A stretch of DNA of 64,000 nucleotides from Cryptomeria japonica (Eukaryota > Streptophyta > Pinopsida > Cupressales > Cupressaceae): assembly GCF_030272615.1 (NCBI RefSeq), contig NC_081413.1, forward strand, positions 100,038,239 through 100,102,238. The letters run 5' to 3'. Below are positions 32,950 through 45,851 of this stretch, piece after piece; the first letter of the stretch is position 1; each line of letters starts with the position of its first letter. The translations under genes were made by a program, and so were the position numbers. Under the pieces are notes generated by a model. That model made no database searches, had not been told where the DNA came from, and saw nothing but the letters and a program-made list of their open reading frames with translations.

Positions 32950-35900
32950 TACCACCTCACCTCACCCTTGGATAGCTCACAAGCCACATTCGACAAGCTG
33001 ACAACAAGAACATTTCCACTTCTTCTTACATGGGAAATACAAAAGTCTTGGAAATTTTTTAATTTTGCACAGATAATGGTGATGAACTTATTCAATTTCT
33101 AGCATGGGGTGTCACCTTTCATGAGAGCATTAACAACCACTTGGGAATCCCCCTCCAAGTGGACTTTCGAAGCCTTCATATTCACTGCCAAATCAGTAGC
33201 TAACAAAGCCACTTGCACCTCGGCTTCATTATTAGTTCCATCTTGTAATATTTTTGCACCTTTGAAGAGAATATTCCCTTCATCATCACAGGCCACACAC
33301 CCCGCTCCTGAGATGCTTGGATTCCCCCTCGAAGCCCCATTAAAATTAATCTTCACCTAGCCTCTCTCGGTTTTTGACCAACTCACCTCTTCAATTGTAG
33401 GAACGTTGCACAAAGTATTAACCCTACGGAACCCATGAATGGATCTGAGCTAAATAAGAGACCACCTATCTTGAATATAACTATCAGCCAAACCATACAG
33501 ATGTTTCACAAAATTATGATTAACTGTTGCTGAAGAGACCACTTCAAAAATATCCCTCTCCACCCTGCCACAAACTCTATCCAACAATTATGCTTTATCC
33601 TGAAATACTTGCCTATTTATTTCTTTCCATAATTCTTAGATAATAATGGAAGGAAAGATCGTCCATACACTCGACAAGGCTGACTTCCTGTGCTCCGAAA
33701 ACTAACTTTTAAATAGATCAGATATATTATATGGAAGAGGAGTTTGCCATCCTAGTTTTTCTAATAAGAATTTCCACAGACCCTGATCCAAATCACATTG
33801 TAACAGTAAATGATCTAGCGATTCTTCCTTTTCTTTGCACATTACTCATGGAAATGGGTCGTTGAATCCAAATCTCAATATTATATCTCCCGTCAAAATC
33901 CTCATTTTCAAAACCAACCAGGCAAAAACCCCTGCCTTAGGAAGACACCTAAAACTCCAACATAACTTCGAAGGCCATTTCGGTTGGATCTATGCATTCT
34001 CAATAATGTTGTAGCCAATTTTGACTAAATAATTTCCTGATTTTGAACCACACCATTTGAGAACATCATCTTTTGGACCAAGCACTGGAGAGTATTCATC
34101 CAAGATACTAAGAAACATCAGTTTTTATTGAGGAGATAAAGGTAACACATCAACATGTTTCCATTGCCACACATCCACTTCATTACATCTCTCTATAAAA
34201 AAATAATCCTTAACTTTTTTACCCCAAATAGCCTCAAAAACCTATTTGATTTGAGCTGCTTTCCCTCTAATAGATAGGGTTGGTTTTCCATCCCAAGAAT
34301 CCGTCTAGAAATTGGCTTTCTCCCCATTTCCTAGTTAACAAGTGATATGCTATGTAATCACTTTCCCTCAAGACAGTAAAAATTTCCACACTGCAGATCC
34401 TCTCGGGGGTTCATGAACTGTAAAGAGTATTTCTCTATCTAATGAGTCCAGATATTTATGTTTCATAATTTGGACCGATTTTTTATTAGGTTTATCATAC
34501 ATCTACCATAACAAATTTGCACCCATAGCATCATTCAAAAAACACCACTTTCTCAAACCTAGGTTGACACAATTTATCCCAATGCAACCAAGGGAATTTT
34601 ATCTTGTTCACTCTCACCATTCTAAAAGAATTTCCTCATGAATTGATTAATACTTTTTACAATTTTGTTCGGGACTTTAAAACACATCATGGAGTAAATC
34701 AACATTGCAGATAAAACTGACTTTAACAATAGTAACCTACCAGCTGATGTAATCCATTTACACTTACAACCATCTAATATGTTAACACAGTTGTCCAAAA
34801 GTCTATGCCACATATACATCCTATTTGGACCCCCAAACAATGGGGTTCCCAAGAATCTACCCGAGAGTGAAGTTGTGAACCAGCTTTAACACCCATAATT
34901 CTAACTATTTCTCTTTGCTTTCTCAGATCAGTATTAAAGAAGAATATATATGATTTGTTCTAGTTAACCTTCTACCCAAACACTTCATAGAAAACATTAA
35001 GAATTTTTTTTTGATACGGGCTTCCTTTGGGGAGGCATCCCCAAAGAGAATTGTATCATCAACTAATTGTTGATGAGTGACCGCATCAACACCATCAACA
35101 ACAAGAACACCTTTCCACGTGCTCTCACATCTCATCTATTGAATAAGTATACCCAGAGCCTCAGCCAACAAAATGAAGAGAAAGAGGGAGAGAGGATCCC
35201 CTTGCCTCAAACCTCAGGATTCTTGAAAGAAACCTTGTGGGATCTCATTGACTAAGACAGAAATCCATGGCCCATCGATACACGCCTTCACCCAAATTAT
35301 CCAGTGGGAAGAGAAGCCAAACCTCTCTAGATCACGAAAAAGGAACTCCCGGTCGACCATATCATATGCTTTTCTAAAATCCAATTTGATTAACATCCAC
35401 TCAACCTTTTCTTTAATAATTGAATGAATATCTTCATGAGCTATAATGATGCCTTCCACAAGCAATCTACTTGGGACAAAGCCACTTTGCTCCTTCGAAA
35501 TAATGAACTTCAAAAGAGGTTTTAGTCTATTCATATTATTTTTAGCAATTGCCTTATATAACACATTGCAAAGAGAAATAGGTCTAAAGTCCCCAAAGGA
35601 GCTTGGTTTCTCAACTTTGGGGATTAAAGCAAGAAAATTACAATTTAGTTCTTTCACAAATTTCACATTTACCCTCGCTTCTTCCACCACCTCCCAGACA
35701 TCATGGCCTACCACAAATTGTTGGTAAAAAAATGCAGGAAACCCATCCGACCTTAGAGCCTTGTCTCCCACCATCCAAAAAACACCCTATCTAACCTATT
35801 CAAACAAGATGGGTTTGCAAAGGAATTGGTTTTGATTCTTAGAAATGACACGAGGAATATTATCCAAAAGAGTGTCTTGGTGCCAAGAGTCTAAACTTTG

Positions 35901-37112
35901 ATTCTTTGAAAGTAGTTCAGTGAAAAAATCCACCACTTCCTTGTTAATGTCCTCCATTTTATCTATAACAACATTTGCTTTGTTCTTGATTGAGGTCACC
36001 ATGTTCCAAGATCTCCTGACCTTAACCGAATTATGAAAAAACTTTGTGTTTCTATCACCTTCCTTTAACCATCCTTCTCGAGACTTTTGTTTCTAGTACA
36101 CCTGTTCTTTGGCCATAAATTCATTGCATTTGGATTTAAGGGACTTTTCCTTGTTGAAAGCTTCCCATATCATACTTTGGTCCATAATAGTCATCTCTAG
36201 GTCTTTAAGCTCTGCCTCTACTTCATTCATGTTCACAAAAATATTCCCAAAGTTAACCCTGTTCCATTCCTTTAACTTCCCTTTGAGATATTGCAATTTT
36301 TTGAAGAACTTGAAAGCCCATGATCTGTGGGTCATTGGAGCTTCCAGCCACCAAGAATTTATTCTCTTTCAATGTGGAATCCCGTAACCATATTTTTTCA
36401 AATTTAAAGGGACAGTGAATCAAAGCACTTTCTAAACATATCAAAAGCTCAATAGGAAAATGATCAGAAGAAACCATCGGATTAACCCTGACTTTGAAAA
36501 GTAGAGCTTTAAAAGCCCAATCACCTCCCAAAAAGAATATGTCTAATTTCTCAACTATTTGCTCCCTTCTGACTCTACGATTTGACCAAGTGAAGGTCCC
36601 TTTGTTAGTCTTTACTTCCCGCAACCCATTGTCAAAAACAAAGTTTTGAAAGCCCACTTGAGAAGCAGTAATTCCCACCTTTCCTCCTTTCTTATCTTCA
36701 GATTCCAAAATAGCATCAAAATCACCCTCAAGCACCACCAAATCTTGAGACAAATTGCTTAAAATCACTGACACTTGTTTCTGTGTTTCCAGTTGCAGAT
36801 TAGCTCTTGTTCGTCCATAGACATTAATCAAAAGAAGTCACAGTTAATGCCAAAAGAATTAACTTTGCACAATTGCCACGACTGTGAATTTAAGAATTCC
36901 TCCACCTGAATGAGAGAAGGGTTCCAAATGATGCCAAGCCCACGTGAGGAACACACAACACTCGATAAAATCCCTACCCAAGACCTACAAGAATTCATCC
37001 ATCCTACAACTTCCTCCAAGCTCAACTTGGTTTCTTGAAGACAAACAAGATCTAGTTTCATCTGTTCAAGCCCACACTTGATCAGGCGACGCTTGTCAAG
37101 GGCATTTCTCTT
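32950..37112 (-). pseudogene. L1-type LINE ORF2: endonuclease, RT, zinc-binding region, RNase H
   Basis: Reading leftward, the endonuclease comes first (DLVCLQETKLSLEE near 37040, VVLEGDFDAILES near 36730, MVSSDHFPIELL near 36470). The linker follows (about 36300-35800). RT motifs are FRPISLCNVLYKAIAK near 35575, KLDFRKAYDMVD near 35375, GLRQGDPLS near 35205, and the catalytic segment QLVDDTILFG near 35060. Next is the zinc-binding region (CLPKAGVFAWLVLKMRIL near 33930, HLLLQC near 33815). RNase H follows (VKINFNGASRGNP near 33350, LEGDSQVVVNAL near 33145). Stops and at least one frame change break it. The endonuclease start is missing because a SIRE-like LTR begins at about 37112. The RNase H C-terminal Asp expected in the SHVRRSGN segment appears as Val. 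Plant L1 elements with an RNase H are well known, so this is an ordinary but decayed member. Confidence 0.88.
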
Positions 37113-38691
37113 GTCATTTATTTGTCATTGATGTCAACCGGTATTACAAGCTACTGACAAAGGTATGTCAACCCAGTATGAAAAAGATTGAACCGACATA
37201 AGGAAGATTAACATGAAGGATTGCCAACTAGTATGGTGGAAGACAAGTAGGTATAGAGATTGTCAGTGACATTACCAGTAAGAGGTAATATGAAGTTGTG
37301 TGTTGGCATGACAAGTTGTAACCGGTATAAAGGCTAGTTGTTTTCTTATGACAATGTTTGTGATAAAGAGGTAGAGTGACAAAGAGATCACAAACCACCG
37401 GAGGTGAAGTTTTGTTACCGGTGTAGTGTACACTACCAGTTAGTAGTAGGAGAAGGTCCCGGTGATAAGGGCTTGTGCCAGTATGAGTTTGATGAATGAT
37501 CAAGTTTAAACCGACCTTGTGTCAGTGAGCTGACTATATGCCGATGTGATGCCACATGGAGTTGAGGTGGCGAGCATGCAGAGGTCAGTGAAGTTTCCAT
37601 CGACATGGTTGCTGGAGCAATTAGTCGACATTAAATGAAACAACCACATATCATGGGTCAATAACAAATAGACACGGCTCAAGGAAGAATGAACGATAGA
37701 GAAAGATCAGGGAGTTTTTGGCACCTCAATCGAAGAAACAAAATCGGATTGTAAGAGGACATTGAGAAGGAAACAACTGGGTCATAAAGGAGTCGACAGA
37801 TTTCAAGACCGAAAATCATGGTCGGGTTTGCTATTTTTGGCACATACTTTGGATAGATGGAAAACACGTGATGTCTTATTCCTCCAATGCAAGTGTGCGA
37901 TCCAAGGTGGATCGGATAATATTGGATGAAGATTTGGTCGAGAGAAGAAAACCCTAGCCACCCTCTATTTGAATTAGTTTTTGGCAGGAAAGCTTCAGTT
38001 TAAATATGGCAACCTAAGACAACTTGTGTTGTTGCTGAAGGGAAAAAAAGAGTGTGAAATTTTTGTCTAAGAGTCAAATAAATAAACACTTGAAGTGTTT
38101 GTGAGTGAAGATTGTACTGATAAGGAGAAGGAGGGTAAACCAGCGTAAGGAACAAACTGACAGAGTGAGCATAGAATGCAAAGGTGACAAATTGAAAGAT
38201 ATAGTACCTGAGAGAGAGTGACCAAGTGCAATTTGAATTCAGCAGAACAAAGAGAGAGAAGTTTAAGGAGAGTTAGAACTAGCAGGAAGGCTAAGTTGTA
38301 GTGTGTGTTGAGTTGATATAAACCGGTAACATAGAAACCGATAGTGCAAAGATTTGAGAGGTTTCAAAACTTCATTTGCAGCAAGGATCCCAATTGTTTA
38401 TTTGAGTTTTTCATATTGTTTACATTGAGTAGGTGCTTAGTACAGGGGTTGTAGCTCCTTTAGGTTGTAGCCTATAGATTGTATAGGGGTTGGTGCTCCT
38501 TTGAGTTGATGCTCACAAATCAGGGGTTGGTGCTCCTTGGGTTGGTGCACTAAAATTTGTAATCAAATATTTTTATTGTGAGGCTCGATTGGAGTAGAAG
38601 ATCTCCAACAACTATTCTCATCAAGGTTTTTCTCACATTGGGTTTTCCTCATACATCTGGTGTTATGTGGTGCATCTTCATGTGTGTGATG
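37112..38691 (+). repeat. SIRE-like copia 5' LTR, first part (split by element B)
   Basis: The LTR begins at TTGTCATTTATTTGTCATTGATG where LINE coding sequence stops; the exact first base could be 37112, 37118 or 37123. CCGGT words recur through it, and GGGGTTGGTGCTCC-type words repeat at 38440-38560. It ends at 38691 with TGATG, the left target duplication of element B, and continues at 49780 or later. Confidence 0.75.
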
Positions 38692-39806
38692 TGTAGCATG
38701 CTCAAATACACCATTGCCAAATAGGAAATAAGAACGATCACGAATCCTTAACTATCTAAGCAATTCAAACACAAAACCAATGAAATAGATTTAAATTAAG
38801 CAATATGAAACTCCCTATTATGCATCATAGATTCCATTGTTCTTCTTCTCTCTGTGGTATGATGGCTCTCATATATTGCACTGGCAACCTGCAACTAACA
38901 CAAAGATTCAAAGTTCATGATCTAGAGGAATTGTGTGGATTGAATGCTCAATTTATAGATTTTTGGATGAGATTGATTGAAAGGTGGAACAAATTGATCA
39001 AGAGGTGGAAATTAGGTGAGCTCACATGAAAATGGATAGTTGAACTGTTGATTTGGAGGTGAAACAGAATAGATTGAATAGATTAGTTGAGTCAATTGAT
39101 TGAGAAAAAGCTAACTGAAGGAAGAAAAAGAATGATTGGAAGAAATAAAGAAGATGACAAAGAGAACTAGAAGATGGAAATAGAGTCTGGAGAGATAAAT
39201 GATTTAATTAATTAATTTAGCATGTGCTTGCATTTTAACTTAGATTTTTAATTTAATCTTTGCATGATATTTATTCAAATAATTGAATTTATTTTAAATT
39301 CAATTTAGTATTTGAATATATTTAGAACTTGACTTTGATTTTCAATTTGGTTTTTGAAATCATGCACATGTATTTGAATTTGGAAGAATTAATTAGCTAA
39401 TTAAATAATTTAAAGAAACTATTTAATTATTTAGAAATGGAATTTATTTAAATAATAAAGATTATTTAATTTAAAGGATTAAATCACAATTAATTAAATA
39501 ATAAATATTTAATTAATATTTAGTTGATTAGAGAGATAGAAATTGAATAATTAGTAATTTATTTAAATAATAAAGATTATTTAAATTGGGGAATTAATAA
39601 GAATTAATTAAACAATAAATATTTAATTAATATTAAAAAATGATTAAATAATGATAGAATAGGAAATAGAATAATTAGTAAGATGACGAGGAAATAGTAA
39701 TTTAGAAGAGTAAGATTAATTAACTTAATTAAAGAATTAAAGAATTATTTAATCAGTTAGAGGAATAATTAGTACATGATCAATGAGACATTTTTAGGTG
39801 TCTACA
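38692..39806 (-). repeat. 3' LTR of element B
   Basis: It is 1115 bp, TGTAGCATGC to GGTGTCTACA on the plus strand. It contains a minus-strand TATA-like CTATAAATTG (plus 38949-38958) and an AATTAATTAAAT-rich half. It matches 47979-49113 closely, with scattered substitutions and small indels. Confidence 0.9.
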
Positions 39807-39822
39807 TTTTCCCCTCTTTGAG
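39807..39822 (-). promoter_or_regulatory. Polypurine tract of element B
   Basis: The minus strand reads CTCAAAGAGGGGAAAA directly before the LTR start TGTAGACACC, nearly identical to that of element A. Confidence 0.75.
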
Positions 39823-40039
39823 ACAATGTTGGAACGATATTGTTTCAAAGAAAACAAAAAATTCTACCCCAGTATGCCCCGGTACCACTATATAGTGTAA
39901 ATATGCCCCCTCGGAAAAGGTGGTCAAAAAATTCAAAAATTGAGACCATGTTTTCGATATCAATGTAAAAAGAAATTGTGTGAAGTTTTGTGTGATTTCG
40001 AGATTGTTTAAGTAAGCTACAAGTTGTTTGAAGCTGGCG

Positions 40040-40610
40040 GGGATAGCAATGATTCTTCAGAGTCATTGAGCAGTGAGGATGGAGATGATGATGATATGTC
40101 GAAGCTAGAGGACATGCCTACTGCAGAGAGTGGGATAGGATAGGTGGGTGATGAGAACGATCCACAGATTCTTAGAGTGTAGATTTAGAGTTTGGAGGAG
40201 GAGGTCGCTAGATGAGATATCGAGCGAGAGGTCTACCATGCAGACTACAGTGCTTTAGAGGCTAAGAGGGATCGTCTCCAAAGGGAGAGAGATGATGTAG
40301 TTAGGAGAGCTCAGATCACCATGAATGCATATGATCAGCTATTTGGACCAGTGGCAAAGGAACATGACCAGGAAGATAGATATTTTGTTGCTACTCAGGA
40401 GGCTATTTATTATCGATAAGCTTATGAGAGAGCTATCCTCGAGGGTCAGAGAGAGCCTAGTTATAGGGCCTTCATGGGGAGGAGATCGAGTCAATCTACT
40501 TCTTGACAGACTAGCAATGGTGGTGTTATGGGACCACCTCGGCATCCTGGGACAGGACCTAGTGGACAGGATCCACCTGCTGATAGAGGTAGTGTTGGTT
40601 GAGACATTTT
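40040..40610 (+). pseudogene. Tail of the antisense ORF in element B
   Basis: The plus-strand frame reads an acidic stretch (SSEDGDDDDMSKLEDM near 40090) and a coiled-coil segment (EAKRDRLQRERDDVVRRAQ near 40280). It ends with GGVMGPPRHPGTGPSG near 40520 and a stop near 40600. The end matches the end of element A's mobile-domain ORF (SGGVMGPPR near 23495), and the coiled coil occupies the same place. The mobile domain itself is absent, and several stops interrupt the frame. Like A's ORF, it runs antisense to the element. It is therefore a truncated, decayed homologue. Confidence 0.65.
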
Positions 40611-40673
40611 TGATCATGTTATCTGAGCCTTCGGGCTTGTTTATTGTATTCATACACATTATCATTTTTGAGT

Positions 40674-40718
40674 TATATATATATATATATATATATGATA
40701 TGCAGTTTTTGGCAGCGA

Positions 40719-40760
<42 letters not shown>

Positions 40761-40790
40761 ATGCAGTTTTTGGCAGCGATCTATTTATGT
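40674..40790. repeat. TA microsatellite with a duplicated 28-base insert
   Basis: Two (TA)n tracts (about 40674-40696 and 40721-40757) are each followed by GATATGCAGTTTTTGGCAGC. It is probably a slippage-associated duplication in the spacer of element B. Confidence 0.8.
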
Positions 40791-40904
40791 TTTTCTTTAT
40801 ATGTATGCTTATATGATGCTATGAGTTATATGATGTATATCTATTTGATTATATATGATTCATGAATGCAATTATTTTTTATATGCATGTATCAATGATG
40901 CTAA

Positions 40905-40998
40905 AGAATGCAATGGTATCTATATGAATGCAATGGAAGCTATTTGAATGCAATGGAATCTATTTTTTGAATGCAATGGAATCTATTTTTGTTTTTGT
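40905..40998. repeat. Four-copy GAATGCAATGG(A/T)A(T/G)CTATTT repeat
   Basis: A unit of about 22-28 bases is repeated four times with small length changes. It is non-coding spacer of element B. Confidence 0.7.
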
Positions 40999-40999
40999 A

Positions 41000-43456
41000 T
41001 GATAATGCCAGAACAAATTTTAACTCAGATGCACCATGAAGAAATGTTAGTAAGATAATAGAGAGAAGAGATTGATGATAGAAAGAATGTTAGAAAGAAT
41101 GCGATTTAGAGAGAAGATTAGAAATCAACAAAACTATCCAAAAACACATGAGATGAGAATGAAATTAAAAGAATGACGAACTTGTGTCACATATTTTATT
41201 GTGGAACGTATATTCATCATTGAGCCTTATTATTGAACAATGAAGCTTAGCACATCAGGGTATAAGAAACCAAGATGCAAGATATCTCATTGTAGAAACA
41301 AACACGTAGTAGACAAGAAGTGAACCCTCCATTCTGGGAATTATGCTAGGGGTAGAGGTATGTGTGGCATCCAATAGTTGAATGCTCCTATCATAAATAC
41401 CCACTAGAGAAATTTCCCTAGAATTTCATCAGTTCACACCACAAACAACAAACAAAGAAAAAGATAATGCCCATCATGGCTCTTCTAGTCACTTGTGGAC
41501 ATCCTTGAGTAGCATAGGAACATAATCTGTCACCAAACGATAAAAGATAAAGACTGACCCGAACAAAATTTAGCAGCTATACTGACCTTGTGCTTTCGTT
41601 CTCAGTTGCTTGATGTGATAGTTGATAATGTCTGATCTCAAAAAGTTGCGGACCCCGTTTAAGACTGGCCTCTCTGATTTTGAGTGTATCCTCTTTTGTT
41701 TAAGACAAGATAATGATCACTTTGATATGGATATGATACGATTGATAAGACAATTTGATCAGTTGATTGCAGATGTTTGACTGGATAGTCATATCCTTTG
41801 TTGACCTCATGTGAAGCGTTTGTTGGATATCTGCTAGGGTATTTGTTTCTCGCAAGACATTTTATTGCAAGTTTTTTGGTTGATTTTCTATTTTTTAGTT
41901 TTTTTCCAAGAGCTTTTTCACTGTTTTTGGATTATGTGGATCGATATTTGAATGTTTTTGATTGATTTTTTCAGGACATTATATGGATGTTTTGGTATTT
42001 TTTTCAAGACCTTTTCCAGATATTTTTTATTTCTTTCAAGATCGTATTTGATTTTTCGGATTTTTCAGGACTTTATATGATTTTTAAGAATTTTTCAGGA
42101 CTTTTGGATTTGAGTTTTTCAGTGTTTTTGGATTTTTCGAAGGATGTTATATTATTTTTAGGATTTTTTCAGGATTGTTTTGAATGTTTTTGATTGATTT
42201 TTTGAGTTTTCCAATGTTTTTGAATTTTTTGAGTTTTCCAATGTTTTTTGGATTTTTTCAGGACTTTGTCTGATTTTTAGGATTTTTTCAGGACTTTATA
42301 CGATTTTTAGTATTTTTTTCAGTTATTCCCCCCAGTATGCAGACCTGTATGACATGATTATTTGCATAATGCATGTGGAGACAATGAATTTTTGACATGA
42401 TCTATGTTAAGGCAATATGCATGATGAAGATGCATTTCCTATTCGAACAAGGTTGACTGCCTTTGTTTAGCCTTTTGTAATACATCAATTGAATTGGAGG
42501 TGCAAAACATTTCATAGATAAGCGGTCAATCGATCCCTAAGGTCCTTTGGAACATCCAAATTAACACACTTAGTGACTAGGATTTAAAAATGGAGATGCG
42601 AAAAACTTCCCCATTGGTTCTTGAAACTTTGATCTTCTTTTGCCCATATGTGTACAAATGAATTAATTCCTGCTCTTGTGTTCACTAAAGATCCTTAGCA
42701 TCCTATATGACTAGCTACATAGATTATCCTAACTTTAAAAGCATCCCGAATAGAGCCTCATTGCCAGCAAGCCTTGAGAGCTCCAACGAGGTTATAGACT
42801 TTAATTTCTCAAATATTGCTCCATTGCCAGTAGTCGTTCATAGCCTTGATGGATTTATTTGCATGTTCCCATAGTCAAGATTTTTTGTCACACTTGCATG
42901 CGTGATATTTCGGTTATATATCATTTCTCTTTTGCCTTGAGATGAATATTTGGGATAGCTCTTTTTATTTTTATTTTCTTGCCTTGACTTGTAAGTAATG
43001 AAACCTACTTGGGTGTGACAATTACAGTGGCGCTGAAGTAGAATTTTTCACTATTCATATGATCAACTAGGTGTCTAGAATGAATTAGAGATTTATTGTG
43101 TTTGAGATATAGCAATTGATAGATTTTGGGTTAACAAGTCTCAAATAGTGAAATCACTACCCAACCATAAGTAAAGCATTATCACAGGGTGATGTTGAAA
43201 ATGAATGACCAGACCTCAAAGACTTCATGCCCGAATATCTAAGAAAGGAAATGACCCTTGTTTTTCTTAGATGCAAACAAATGACAAACTTGGGCAGTTG
43301 CCTTGTTTTATTGATGCTGCTGTATGAAAATGCAGAAACTTTGCGAATACGACTTCTGAATATGATGTGCTTAGAAAGAAATTATATGTAATGCAATGCT
43401 TTGAATAATATGATATGCAATGCGGGAAGTAAAACCTAAACTAACCCAACCCTTAG
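41000..43456. other. Non-coding interior of element B
   Basis: No pol or other gene was recognised. At 41880-42320 the T-rich word GATTTTTTCAGGACTTT and variants recur many times. Open frames in this stretch (such as 41987-42193) read Phe-rich low-complexity protein and are not credible genes. Confidence 0.45.
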
Positions 43457-43494
43457 GTATAATATCGTTTAAGGTGCATGTTGTTCATAGGGTC
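43457..43494 (-). pseudogene. Remnant of the integrase C-terminus in element B
   Basis: The minus strand reads DPMNNMHLKRYYT, matching DPINNMHLKRFYT at the integrase end of element A (26000-26040). It lies in a different frame from the ORF upstream. It marks where pol used to end and shows that B lost the rest. Confidence 0.65.
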
Positions 43495-43708
43495 AAAGAG
43501 TTTTGTGTAGGTAGTTCATTGGTCTTTGTTTAAAGAGTGTGATAAAGATGTCTTTTCCAATAGGATATAAGGACTCAGCTAAGTGTAAATGTTCAGCATC
43601 TCCAATGTTGATTTTATTAGTTTTTTGATTTTGTGGATCATCAGAGGGAAACCTAGCTCTAGAACCCTTGAATTTAGCTATAGCCATATCATTTTCAAAG
43701 AAATCTAA

Positions 43709-45418
43709 CTATGGTAGGTTCTCTTGCCCCCGGTCTATCAAGTGTGGGTGTATGAGACAAATTGATTTTGGTTTTGAAGTTATGACATGAGCGAGTGTTA
43801 TGCCTGTTTTTATTGATGCACTTGAAGAGTATGATGAAGCCAACCAGGTGTTGATCTTATTAGTTGGTGTTATGCTTTTTTTTGGCACTACATTGGCATT
43901 TGATGATGGCGCACATACAATTGTTGACAAGTTGCTCTGTGTAGTATGATCTGGATTGGTGATTTCATTATTAAGGGGTTCATGAGCAACATGTGTAGAG
44001 GGATTGGGATCATGAGGGCGACTAGGAGATATGGTAAGTTCATTTGAGAGGGAATATTGTGAAGAACATGGAGGATTATAACATAGAGATGAAGGGAGGG
44101 AGGGACCTTGATCAAGATTTGGAGAAATAATGGGATCTTTTTTAGGACATGAAGGTAAAGGTATGATTTGATCTTGGTTTGTAAAAGGATTATTATGAAG
44201 GATAGAAGGGATGCCTCGATCTTGTTTAGGAGGTGGATGTTGGATGGGACTTGAAAGGACACTTTGTTCTTGAGATGGAAGGGTATCATTATGAATGGAA
44301 TAGAAAAGAGCGAGGGGATCATCATAAGATTCTTGGTTGGTGGTATCTTGCTCAAAAGTTGGGTAGGTTGGAAGTGATTGTTCTTGATCTTCATTTATTT
44401 CAAGACTCTTTGCTTCTAATTTTGGATCATCCTCTTGCCATGGGGAAGGAGTTTGGAAATGCATGGGAGATTGTTGGAATGTTTCAACATTTTGGCCTGA
44501 TGAAAAAGGATTTTGAACAAGACTCTCTGAATCATGACCTGGATTATATTGGATTTGTGCTATGGATAGCCCTTCAAATATTGTGTTATTAAATAGAGAT
44601 GGCATGGATTGGTCTTGTGTGGCTTTAGGGGATAATGAAATGGTGGGTAGATATGGTTGATTTAGGCTTTGGTTTAAAGGGATTTGATTTTGGTTGAAAG
44701 AAGTATGATTTTGGTTGAAAGAGGTTTGATTTTGGTTGAATGAATTTTGATTTGGACTTTGGTTGAAAGGGGTTTGAATGTAATTGGGTTGGTGTGAATT
44801 TTGATTTGGACTTTGGTTGAAATGGGTTTGATTTTGGTTGAAAGAGGTACTTTTAATATTGGGTTGGTGTGAATTTTGATTTGGACTTTGGTTGAATGGG
44901 GTTTGATTTTGGTTGAAAGAGGTACTTTGAATGTTGGGTTGATATGAATTTTATTTTGGACTTTGGTTGAATGGGGTTTGATTTTGGTTGAAGGAGGTAC
45001 TTTGAATTTTGGGTTGATACGAATTTTATTTTAGACTTTGGTTGAAGGAGGTACTTTGAATGTTGGATTGATATGATTGGTATGATTGATATCGCGGGTT
45101 TAAAGAAAAAGAAGGTTTACATGACTCTAATGTTGGTTGAACTGAGGTAGGAATGATTTTGTTGAAGAATGAAGGTCGGCATGTTTGAATAGTCTCACAA
45201 GAAGAAGGAGGTTGGCCTAATAGTGATTCCCTCATGGTTATCACTTCTATCATCATTTTTTCTAACCAGCCCCTATGGTTGTTAGGACTAGTCATGTCAG
45301 TCACTTGTTGTTGCAAAGTTTTGATCTATTGAGATAAGGTTTCTATGGATGGTGATGGAATAGGAATGGATGGGATGAATCCTCCACCTTCCCTACGAAA
45401 TGTATAATGCCAATCCAT
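43709..45418 (-). pseudogene. Asn/Gln-rich repeat ORF of element B
   Basis: One frame of 570 codons from Met 45416-45418 (MDWHYTFRREGGG) has stops near 45327, at 45026-45028, and near 44953. After an N-terminal segment that looks helical (NHRGWLEKMMIEVITMRE), an array of a 25-residue unit begins. The unit resembles TSFNQNQTPFNQSPNQNS, has a 75-bp DNA period (44846, 44921, 44996), and covers about 44640-45110. A Pro/Ser/Asn/Gln-rich tail follows (43709-44605), and readable frame continues past the stop to 43493. Composition is prion-like. Its position in the first part of a minus-sense element is where gag would be. I see no zinc knuckle or known gag motif, so function is unknown. Two neighbouring units share the same stop, so the array expanded after that stop arose. 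Confidence 0.6.
44640..45110 (-). repeat. 75-bp coding minisatellite (25-residue Asn/Gln/Ser unit)
   Basis: Three marks of the same word (GGTAC) lie at 44846, 44921 and 44996, exactly 75 bases apart. A shorter unit follows at 45050 and more diverged units extend toward 44640. A period divisible by three keeps the reading frame. Confidence 0.8.
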
Positions 45419-45654
45419 GATGTTTTCTTTATTGGTTTGGAACTAGGATCACAACATGTAAGATGTTTTCTCCATTTCTCCAAATGTGATAATGTTTGAT
45501 TGAACTTGACCAACATGTTTGAGTTGAGGTTGAGTTTGATTGATCCTCTGATTGTGTTTTGGATGTTTGGGGTATGACTTTCTAGGATGATTATGCAAAT
45601 GATGACAAACTAAGACAAACATATATGAGGACGATAATGAGGACATAAATAGAG

Positions 45655-45800
45655 ATTATGCAAATTCTAACGAGGATAATAAGGACGTAAATGAGGACTA
45701 TGCAAGGACTTGGGATGATAATAAGAACATAAATGAGGACTATGGAAGGACTTGGGATGATAATAAGGACGTAAATGAGGACTATGCAAGGACTTCCTAT
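45655..45800. repeat. 42-bp tandem repeat in element B
   Basis: GATAATAAGGACGTAAATGAGG and the bases after it recur at 45674, 45717 and 45759. Frames read through it give repetitive Ile/Val/Leu peptides on the minus strand that I do not consider a gene. Confidence 0.75.
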
Positions 45801-45851
45801 GGTCACAAGTGTGTAATTTTTTTGAGTTTGTTGGACTGTCTGATGTTTCAA

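Noticed and set aside
40325-40759. 144-codon frame ending in Ile-Tyr repeats
   Set aside because: The end is read from a TA microsatellite, and the rest is out of frame with the antisense ORF tail that matches element A.
41987-42193. Phe-rich ORF
   Set aside because: Direct translation of the TTTTTCAGGACTTT repeat.
45591-45851. Minus-strand frame with repeated hydrophobic units, possible membrane protein
   Set aside because: It is a translation of the 42-bp tandem repeat, not in the frame of the neighbouring ORF.
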